Source: Prevotella sp. UBA2456
GTDB taxonomy: Bacteria; Bacteroidota; Bacteroidia; Bacteroidales; Bacteroidaceae
Length of the DNA: 64,000 bases
Assembly (NCBI GenBank): GCA_002342415.1
Contig: DDPY01000009.1
Span: 8,637-72,636, forward strand
Direction of reading: 5' to 3'
Position numbers and translations under genes: made by a program. Below, one piece after another: positions 9,359-16,129 of the stretch (the stretch's first letter is position 1; the number at the start of each line of letters is the position of its first letter). Below the pieces are notes generated by a model. That model was not told the DNA's origin. It saw only the letters and a program-made list of their open reading frames with translations, and did no database searches.

Positions 9359-9393
9359 AAAGTGATGAAACTCAGCGTTTCATCACTTTTTTT
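9359..9393. terminator. bidirectional terminator overlapping a protease gene end
   Basis: A 13-bp perfect stem (AAAGTGATGAAAC, 9359-9371, pairing with 9377-9389) has a 5-base loop and a T-run on the plus strand. The loop holds the stop codon of the convergent M6 protease gene (9372-9374), and the right arm encodes its last residues, KKVMKR. Confidence 0.9.
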
Positions 9394-10859
9394 ATTGTTC
9401 CATTGCTGGTACGCACAATGCGTATCGGCCCGTATTCGTAAAGCACGGAAGGACTGGATGCATTGTGATGGTCGACAATGCCTGTAGTCGTAGTGGAAAA
9501 GCTGAACGATGCCAGCCCCTCGCCACTTACGTTCATCTCCGTCAGCGACTTGTTCATCAGCAGACTGCCGTCCGTGTTCTCATGCCACAGCGTAGCGGCA
9601 GGCGACGAGGTATTGGTCAGTTGATTGTTCGCGCCATAGGGATAGGCCCAGTTCTTGGCGTTGGAATCAGTGTAGGTTGTCTTATTGTTGGCAGGGATGA
9701 TTACATACCGTTTGCGATTGTTGGAGTTTGGCCAACTTGTGATGCCTGTCCAAACAGCAGGGTCGTAATCGATATGGAACACCACGATGCCACTGCTTGG
9801 CAGCGAGGCATCCCAAGATGTCTGCTGACGGTTCTCCACCATATAGAATTCATCGCCATATCCATCATTCCGTATCAGATAGGCCACACCCTCATCTGCC
9901 AACGCCGGCATAGTGTTGGTACTGAAGTTGCTGGTCAACTCCGTAGGCTTGAGCCATCCCATCAGCCAGCGTTCGTGGGCGGAGTATCCGGGAGGCAGGT
10001 ATCTGCCATCGTTATAGTATCCATAGTCCATGAGGTCCCAGCTTCCTACATACCTGCTTTCATTATAGAAGTCGGGAAAACCGAAGCAGTGAGTATACTC
10101 GTGGATAAGTGTGCCAAAGGAACCATAGCCCCCACGCTCATCAAGTTCTGACGACGCACAATAGCAGTCTATTAAATAGTTTTTATCACCATATCCGACG
10201 GACCGAGGCTCACAATAGACATCCTCCTGGCGGTCTTTCCGATGTGCGGAGAGCCACCACTGGTGAGCCCAGATGCTGTTCTTCCCTCCTCCGTCATTCA
10301 TGCCCTTACCAGCATAAATGATGAGTAGCTGATTGACGTATCCGTCACCATTCCAGTCGTAACGGCTCCAATCGATGTCGCGTTTCTCCAACTGGTCCAT
10401 CACATCATTGACCAGATATTGCGAGTTCTCGTCGTCGGGGACAGGATCATCATACTTGGAATCCCAGCTGCGATACTTGACCACTTTATCAGCCAACTGC
10501 ACATAATGCAGGTCGAACTGCAGGTTCAGCTGTCCATAGCTCTGGGCGTAGAAGTAGTCGTGAACAGAGCCTTTGAAGGGACTCTCCTGCATGTCTACCG
10601 CATTGAATATTTTGTCCCACTGAGCTATGGTTTCTGTCTCATTCCCTTGGAAGGACACATCAGCAAAGGACACCAGGACGGTCAACTGATGGCGTTCGTC
10701 ATGATAATAGTCGCCGCCCGGCACGCGGTTGGCCATCTGGCCGCGAGTCATAGCCGACACCGGCCGGTGATGCCCTCGTCTGCAACCCCGCATTTGAGTC
10801 TCTTGCGCCATAGCCGTCATACTCATCAAGAGTAGGCCGAGAAGTATTCTTATTCGCAT
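9372..10859 (-). CDS. secreted M6-family metalloprotease (copy 2)
   Basis: This 495-residue zinc protease starts with a signal peptide (about residues 1-18, ending AMAQ). The M6/immune-inhibitor-A motif HEYTHCFGFPD sits at His253, with zinc ligands His253, His257 and the downstream Asp, and the catalytic Glu254. The C-terminus (YGPIRIVRTSNGTIKKVMKR) resembles the last strand of a type IX secretion tail, but a full tail domain is not obvious. The start overlaps the end of the upstream paralogue by 10 bp, so the two are coupled. The substrates are unknown; proteins outside the cell are likely. Confidence 0.85.
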   Translation of the reverse strand: MRIRILLGLLLMSMTAMAQETQMRGCRRGHHRPVSAMTRGQMANRVPGGDYYHDERHQLTVLVSFADVSFQGNETETIAQWDKIFNAVDMQESPFKGSVHDYFYAQSYGQLNLQFDLHYVQLADKVVKYRSWDSKYDDPVPDDENSQYLVNDVMDQLEKRDIDWSRYDWNGDGYVNQLLIIYAGKGMNDGGGKNSIWAHQWWLSAHRKDRQEDVYCEPRSVGYGDKNYLIDCYCASSELDERGGYGSFGTLIHEYTHCFGFPDFYNESRYVGSWDLMDYGYYNDGRYLPPGYSAHERWLMGWLKPTELTSNFSTNTMPALADEGVAYLIRNDGYGDEFYMVENRQQTSWDASLPSSGIVVFHIDYDPAVWTGITSWPNSNNRKRYVIIPANNKTTYTDSNAKNWAYPYGANNQLTNTSSPAATLWHENTDGSLLMNKSLTEMNVSGEGLASFSFSTTTTGIVDHHNASSPSVLYEYGPIRIVRTSNGTIKKVMKR

Positions 10860-12334
10860 TTCAATGGTTTCTTAATGATTTTATGTATCTGTCCCTCCGT
10901 ATCTCTAACGATGGTCACTGCACCCAGCCGATAGAGAATCTGACAGGAGGATGGCTGTGTAGCAGTCGCCGTTCGCGGCTGCAGGATGGCGGTCGCTCTA
11001 TCCGCCATGAAGTCGAACGAGGCCAAGCCGTCTGCCACCCGTATATGGGTCAGCGGCTTACGCATCAGGCTACTCCCGTCGGCCTGTGGGTGGAAGACAT
11101 AGGCATGGGGGTATGAGTTGGAGCATAGCGAATCGTTTTGCCCTTGCGGATAGGACCAGCCAGCCTGTTCAGCAATGCTGCTGTCGTTGTTGGCAGGGAA
11201 GATGCGATATCGCAAGTGTTCCGCTGAGTTGGGATTCATCGTGTGCCATACATCCTCGTCGTAGTCGATGTGAAACACCAGTACACCGCTGCCTGGCAGG
11301 GCAGCATCCCACCGTGTAGGCTGTCGGTTCTCTACCATATAATACTCGTTGGGATAGTTATTGTTACGGATGATATATGCCTGCTGGTGACTTCCCAGTG
11401 CTTCCACACCTTCCAGTGCTGCCGGTTGGTCAAGCTCGGCTGGAGTGAGCCATCCCATCAGCCAACGCTCATGTGCAGAATAACCCGCAGGCCGATAGCC
11501 TCCACCGTTGTTGTTGCCAGAATCCATGAGATCCCAGCTGCCCACGGTCTGCACGCTCTTGTCGTAATAGAAGTCGGGCAACCCGAAACAATGGCTGTAT
11601 TCGTGGCAGATTGTTCCAAAGGTGCCATAGCCTCCCTGGCTGTCAAGTTCCTGGACACAGCAGTATTTATCGACCAGGAACTTGTATCCGGTAGCATTGC
11701 TCTGCACCATCAGAGGCTCCCGTTCCTGTCCGCTCAGTGACCATTGGTGAGGCCATATACTCTCCGTTCCCCCACCGGCATTACGTCCTTTGCCTGCATA
11801 GACGATGACTACCTGGTCTATATATCCGTCACGTTCCCAATCGTAATAATCCCAAGTGCAGCCTCGTTTATCAAGCTCGCTGGCCACCGTAATCAGCAAT
11901 GTCCCGGCATTGCGGTCGTTGATACCATACATGGAATACTTCTTGTCGAGTGAGACATGATACAGATCGAACTGCAGGTTCAACTGTCCATAGCTCTGAT
12001 CGTAAAAGTAGTCGTGAACAGATCCAGTGTAGGGTGCTTCTTCGAATCGTTCCTCGTTGAAGACGCGTTTCCAATAGGCTAATGGCTCTGGTGCCTGGAA
12101 CTTGCAGTCGCTAAAGTCTACCAGCACCACCATCTGCCGACGGTCTCCCTTCAGCAGGTCCTTGAGGTTTTCCTGAGCCCTGCGTGTCACAACGCCATGC
12201 CTGCGCCCGCCGTGCCGGCAGCCAAAGGGACGTTCCTCGTCGGCAGCTGTCAGCAGTGAAGGCAAAAAGACAAGGAGCGAAAAGAGCGAGAATCCTCTTA
12301 GCCATCCTATATTCATTACGACCGCCGTTTTCAT
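10850..12334 (-). CDS. secreted M6-family metalloprotease (copy 1)
   Basis: This 494-residue paralogue of the following gene has an N-terminal hydrophobic signal (residues about 10-30, ending LLTAAD). The zinc site HEYSHCFGLPD begins at His244, and there are the same conserved blocks (GSVHDYFYDQSYGQLNLQFDL, DGYIDQVVIVYAGKG, GSWDLMDSGN, HIDYD). The tail LGAVTIVRDTEGQIHKIIKK is like that of copy 2. An ATG six codons in (residue 7) is an alternative start. It lies 35 bp downstream of the fumarase gene with no clear promoter between them, so it may be read through from there. Confidence 0.85.
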   Translation of the reverse strand: MKTAVVMNIGWLRGFSLFSLLVFLPSLLTAADEERPFGCRHGGRRHGVVTRRAQENLKDLLKGDRRQMVVLVDFSDCKFQAPEPLAYWKRVFNEERFEEAPYTGSVHDYFYDQSYGQLNLQFDLYHVSLDKKYSMYGINDRNAGTLLITVASELDKRGCTWDYYDWERDGYIDQVVIVYAGKGRNAGGGTESIWPHQWSLSGQEREPLMVQSNATGYKFLVDKYCCVQELDSQGGYGTFGTICHEYSHCFGLPDFYYDKSVQTVGSWDLMDSGNNNGGGYRPAGYSAHERWLMGWLTPAELDQPAALEGVEALGSHQQAYIIRNNNYPNEYYMVENRQPTRWDAALPGSGVLVFHIDYDEDVWHTMNPNSAEHLRYRIFPANNDSSIAEQAGWSYPQGQNDSLCSNSYPHAYVFHPQADGSSLMRKPLTHIRVADGLASFDFMADRATAILQPRTATATQPSSCQILYRLGAVTIVRDTEGQIHKIIKKPLKCE

Positions 12335-12369
12335 TCTTTTTACTCCTTGTTCTCCACATCATTAGCGTT

Positions 12370-14019
12370 TTATTTCCTGCAGGGTGCCCAGGGTTTCAGC
12401 TGCTTGAAGAAGTCGTTGCCCTTGTCGTCGACGAGGATGAAGGCGGGGAAGTCTTCAACCTCAATCTTCCAAATGGCTTCCATGCCCAACTCGGGATACT
12501 CCACACACTCGATGCTCTTGATGCTCGACTGGCTGAGCACGGCAGCTACGCCGCCGATAGAGCCGAGATAGAAGCCGCCATACTTCTGGCAGGCATCGGT
12601 CACCACCTGCGAGCGGTTGCCCTTGGCTATCATCACCAGCGAGGCTCCCAGACTCTGGAACTCGTCCACATAGGGGTCCATACGGTTTGCTGTGGTCGGA
12701 CCCATCGAACCGCAGGGATAGCCCTTTGGTGTCTTGGCCGGACCGGCATAGAGCACGGGATATTTCTTGAAGTACTCGGGCATCTCCTCGCCAGCGTCGA
12801 TACGTGCCTTCAACTTGGCGTGGGCAATGTCGCGGGCGACGATAATGGTTCCTTTGAGGTTGACGCGGGTAGAGACGGGATACTTCGAGAGTTCCTTGCG
12901 CACGGCATCGATACCCTCGTTCAGGTCGATCACGATGGTGTTCTGTCCCTCGCCGGCCTTGGCATACTCGGCGGGAATGAGCTCCGAGGGATTGGAGTCC
13001 ATCTTTTCGAGCCAGATACCATCGGCATTGATCTTCGCCTTGATATTACGGTCGGCCGAACAGCTGACACCCATACCGATGGGGCACGAAGCACCATGAC
13101 GGGGCAGACGGATGACGCGGATGTCGTGGGCGAGTGCCTTGCCGCCGAACTGTGCACCGAGTCCAATCTTATGCGCCTCGTCCAGCAGTTTCTTTTCCAG
13201 GTCGATGTCGCGGAAGGCACGTCCCGTCTCGTCGCCCGTAGTGGGCAGCGAGTCGTAGTATTTTATCGAAGCCAGCTTCACCGTCAGCAGGTTTTTCTCG
13301 GCACTCGTGCCGCCGATGACGAACGCGATGTGATAAGGGGGACAGGCTGCTGTGCCCAGCGACTTCATCTTCTCCACCAGGAAAGGCAGCAGCGTGCCTT
13401 CGTTCTGGATGGTAGCCTTGGTCATCGGGTAGAAGTAGGTCTTGTTGGCCGAACCGCCGCCCTTGGCCACCATCACGAAGCGATATTCAGCCCCCTCGGT
13501 GGCCTCGATATCAATCTGTGCGGGCAGGTTGCAACGGGTGTTCACCTCGTCGTACATCGTCAGCGGGGCATTCTGCGAATAGCGCAGGTTGTCCTGCGTG
13601 AATGTATTATAGACACCACGCGAGAGTGCCTCCTCGTCCTCGAAGCCCGTCCATACCTGCTGACCCTTCTCGCCGTGGATGATGGCCGTACCCGTGTCCT
13701 GACAGAAGGGCAGCACGCCGCGGGCGGCCACCTCGGCATTGCGAAGGAACTGCAGGGCCACATACTTATCGTTCTCCGAGGTCTCCGGGTCCTTCAGAAT
13801 CTCGGCCACCTGCAGGTTGTGCTCACGACGCAGCATGAACTCTACATCGTGGAAAGCCTGCTGAGCCAGCAGTGTCAGCGCCTCCTTCGACACCTTCACG
13901 ATCTGTTTGCCTTCAAACTCGGCGGTCGTCACGCCCTCCTTTGTCAGAAGACGATACTCTGTCTTATCCTCGCCCATCTGGAACATCGGGGCATACTTGA
14001 AATCAACTACATTTGCCAT
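12370..14019 (-). CDS. class I fumarate hydratase
   Basis: This 549-residue Fe-S hydratase interconverts fumarate and malate, here probably in the reductive branch towards succinate. Motifs include LPFCQDTGTAIIHGEKG, the conserved GGSANKTYFYPMT and YPCGSMGPTTANRMD; the cysteines fit a 4Fe-4S cluster. An in-frame extension upstream to 14151 is rejected because the promoter (-7 at 14064-14071) lies between it and the ATG at 14019, which gives the family-typical start MANVVDFKYAPMF. Confidence 0.93.
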   Translation of the reverse strand: MANVVDFKYAPMFQMGEDKTEYRLLTKEGVTTAEFEGKQIVKVSKEALTLLAQQAFHDVEFMLRREHNLQVAEILKDPETSENDKYVALQFLRNAEVAARGVLPFCQDTGTAIIHGEKGQQVWTGFEDEEALSRGVYNTFTQDNLRYSQNAPLTMYDEVNTRCNLPAQIDIEATEGAEYRFVMVAKGGGSANKTYFYPMTKATIQNEGTLLPFLVEKMKSLGTAACPPYHIAFVIGGTSAEKNLLTVKLASIKYYDSLPTTGDETGRAFRDIDLEKKLLDEAHKIGLGAQFGGKALAHDIRVIRLPRHGASCPIGMGVSCSADRNIKAKINADGIWLEKMDSNPSELIPAEYAKAGEGQNTIVIDLNEGIDAVRKELSKYPVSTRVNLKGTIIVARDIAHAKLKARIDAGEEMPEYFKKYPVLYAGPAKTPKGYPCGSMGPTTANRMDPYVDEFQSLGASLVMIAKGNRSQVVTDACQKYGGFYLGSIGGVAAVLSQSSIKSIECVEYPELGMEAIWKIEVEDFPAFILVDDKGNDFFKQLKPWAPCRK

Positions 14020-14063
14020 AATCGTATTTGTCTTTAGTTTTCTATTTTTCAGAATATTGGCTC

Positions 14064-14071
14064 CAAAGGTA
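14064..14071 (-). promoter_or_regulatory. fumarase -7 element
   Basis: CAAAGGTA reads TACCTTTG on the minus strand, 44 bases before the fumarase ATG. It decides the start codon by excluding the longer frame. Confidence 0.6.
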
Positions 14072-14175
14072 CAAAGAAAAATCCACAAAACGACATTTTT
14101 TGGGAACATTAACGCAAAAAGCAAAACGTGCAGGAATGCAGGAGCCCCCACAGTAAGGAAAAAAATGGAAGGATT

Positions 14176-14207
14176 TTTGGTTTTTCAACCTTTTTCCACT
14201 ACCTTTG
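14176..14207 (+). promoter_or_regulatory. promoter of the outer-membrane protein gene
   Basis: TTTG (14176-14179) and TACCTTTG (14200-14207) with a 20-base gap fit the Bacteroidota -33/-7 pattern. The ATG at 14243 lies 35 bases downstream. Confidence 0.65.
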
Positions 14208-14242
14208 CAGCGCAATTTACAACAAAACAAACTCAAAGCAAA

Positions 14243-14959
14243 ATGCGAAAGACGCTACTCTGCGTGCTCCTTTCGGCGCTACTTCTCACTCCGAGTCCGG
14301 CGCACGGGCAGTCCTATTGTGGTGTCCACAAGTACGACGGCACACACCGCAACGAACTGCGAGGCTATCTCATAGCCGGCGACAACATCGTGACCGATGC
14401 CTTCTACGGACTATCGGTAACCTATAAGCGCTATCTGGGCAACCGGTGGCACGTGAAGGGCGACATGCAGATGCAGTTTGGCAAGCGCCTCTACTCCATC
14501 GACGTAGAGGGAGGCTACCGGCTGCCGTGGGGATGGTCTGACTTCTACCTCACCGGCCAGCTGCTCTATAATCGCTACCAGCCTTGGAACACCAACGAGA
14601 CGATTGCCAACATGTCCGTACGATGGGAGATGCCCTACTTCTATCTCCGTGCGGGCGCGACGCTCATCCATTTTCACCTGCTGCATTTCGGCTATACCGA
14701 ACCCGTGACGCTCACGTTGGGTGGCGGTGTCAGCATCCGGCCCCGCTGGAATTCGTGGAACATCGGAGCCTTCATCCGCAACTACGACGACTTCTACTAC
14801 GAGGGCTACAACATCAACTGGGGCTTCAACTTCCATGCCAACCTGCTGAGCGACCTCCAACTCTATGGCGAGCTGAACATCCGTCCGGCGGGAAGCATGA
14901 GCCAGCTGGCATCGAAATATGAAGAATCACTAAAAGTAGGATTAAAATATATGTGGTAA
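14243..14959 (+). CDS. hypothetical outer-membrane beta-barrel protein
   Basis: This is a 238-residue protein with a signal peptide (residues 1-23, cut near AHG/QS). Alternating aromatic/polar strands follow (VKGDMQMQFGK, FYLTGQLLYNRY), ending in an aromatic C-terminus (VGLKYMW), as in small Bacteroidota barrels. I cannot name a family. The longer upstream frame is rejected because it crosses the promoter. The next gene, a lipoprotein phosphoesterase, starts immediately after its stop, so they are co-transcribed. Confidence 0.75.
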   Translation: MRKTLLCVLLSALLLTPSPAHGQSYCGVHKYDGTHRNELRGYLIAGDNIVTDAFYGLSVTYKRYLGNRWHVKGDMQMQFGKRLYSIDVEGGYRLPWGWSDFYLTGQLLYNRYQPWNTNETIANMSVRWEMPYFYLRAGATLIHFHLLHFGYTEPVTLTLGGGVSIRPRWNSWNIGAFIRNYDDFYYEGYNINWGFNFHANLLSDLQLYGELNIRPAGSMSQLASKYEESLKVGLKYMW

Positions 14960-15928
14960 ATGATGATAAGGAAAACGATTATATCCGCGATGCTGTCGGC
15001 CACGCTGCTGCTGACGGGCTGCGACAAGGTGAGCCCCACGGGTTTGCTCATTGCCAGTTCCGATGTGGATGACCGTGTGAAGATGTCCCATCTGTACTAT
15101 CAGGAGCACAAGAACTCCGACTTCAACACCCTCGATGCCCAAGGCAAAGACGAATACACCTTCCTCGTAGGTGCCGACAGTCACGTGACAGACGACGGCG
15201 GCCGTATGCGTGAGATGTTCAATCTGGGCATCGACGGCAACGACCTCTTCATGGCCCATCTAGGCGACATTGCCGACACCAAGGCCGAATATTACATCAC
15301 ACTCGACAAGGCACTGCAAGAGGCCAAGACAAAGTATGCAAAGAAGCACAACATCGACCCGCTTAGCGACTTCCAGATGCCCTTCTTCCCCGTCGTCGGC
15401 AACCATGACCTCACCAACAACGGCTGGGCCATGTGGACCGACTTGTTCCACTCGTCGTTCTACACCACCCTCATAGCCGTCGGAAAGAACAACGAGAAAA
15501 ACGTCTACGACCAGTGCATCTTCCTCGACACCGCCAGCGGAACGCTGGGACGCGAACAAGTGAACCTGCTGGAGCAGGGAGCCCTCGACCATCCTTTTGA
15601 ACTGGGTAACTACTCCGTTCGCAACGTCTTCGTCTTCAGTCATACTAACATCTTCCGCGTGTCGTCCCTCGAACTCGCCTCCACGTTCCCCCGCGAGGAG
15701 ACATTCTTCCTGCTCAACATGTTCAACGAGTGGGAAGCCAGCATTGTCTTCTGCGGTCATGTACACGAGTGGGGCGAGGAACACGTCGACGGCACCACCT
15801 ACCTGACGCTCGACACAATGTGCGAGCGCAACAATCCCCAGCCCGGCGACTACCTGGTGCGTGTCCACGTGAAGAAAGACGGCAGCTACACATGGGAGAA
15901 AGTCCGAATGAACTATACAAAGGAGTAG
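14960..15928 (+). CDS. lipoprotein metallophosphoesterase
   Basis: This 322-residue calcineurin-like phosphoesterase has a lipobox (LLLTGC, Cys about residue 21), so it is anchored to a membrane facing the periplasm or outside. The metal-binding blocks appear in order: GADSH, HLGDIAD, VVGNHD, SHTN and CGHVHEW. These supply the Asp, His and Asn ligands of a dimetal centre. The substrate (nucleotide, phospholipid or phosphoprotein) cannot be deduced. It directly abuts the barrel gene upstream, and a GAGTTRACTC repeat follows it. Confidence 0.85.
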   Translation: MMIRKTIISAMLSATLLLTGCDKVSPTGLLIASSDVDDRVKMSHLYYQEHKNSDFNTLDAQGKDEYTFLVGADSHVTDDGGRMREMFNLGIDGNDLFMAHLGDIADTKAEYYITLDKALQEAKTKYAKKHNIDPLSDFQMPFFPVVGNHDLTNNGWAMWTDLFHSSFYTTLIAVGKNNEKNVYDQCIFLDTASGTLGREQVNLLEQGALDHPFELGNYSVRNVFVFSHTNIFRVSSLELASTFPREETFFLLNMFNEWEASIVFCGHVHEWGEEHVDGTTYLTLDTMCERNNPQPGDYLVRVHVKKDGSYTWEKVRMNYTKE

Positions 15929-15963
15929 CACCAAATGCGACTGCTGGCTACCCGTTTTATCAC

Positions 15964-16021
15964 TTGAGTTGACTCGATTCATCGAATGAGTTAACTCGAT
16001 TGATTGTTTGAGTCAACTCAC
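15964..16021. repeat. three GAGTTRACTC palindromes at 22-bp period
   Basis: GAGTTGACTC (15966-15975), GAGTTAACTC (15988-15997) and GAGTCAACTC (16010-16019) start exactly 22 bp apart. The first and third are reverse complements of each other, so the whole block is near-palindromic. It lies between two convergent genes. A second array with the same period is at 46011-46064. Confidence 0.9.
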
Positions 16022-16058
16022 AGTTTCCAACACGTTTTCTCACCATGAGTTCTCTTGA

Positions 16059-16103
16059 TAAAAAAAAACAACAAAGTAGCAGGCTCCATAGCGGGAACCT
16101 GCT
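16059..16103 (-). terminator. terminator of the M16 protease gene
   Basis: AGCAGGCTCC (16078-16087) pairs with GGAACCTGCT (16094-16103) with one mismatch. On the minus strand it is followed by a run of about nine T. Confidence 0.7.
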
Positions 16104-16129
16104 GCCTTGTTGGTTTTATCACATTAAAA

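Noticed and set aside
12184..14037. Long open frame (617 codons) on the plus strand opposite the fumarase and M6 genes
   Set aside because: It is antisense to two well-supported genes, has no recognisable domain and a His/Val-rich composition typical of a shadow of G+C-rich codons.
14020..14151. N-terminal extension of fumarase
   Set aside because: The extension crosses the -7 promoter element, encodes atypical residues and is absent from the family.
15964..16021. Intrinsic terminator of the phosphoesterase gene
   Set aside because: There is no T-run after the palindromes, and the same array at 46011 lies upstream of genes, so a terminator role is not supported.
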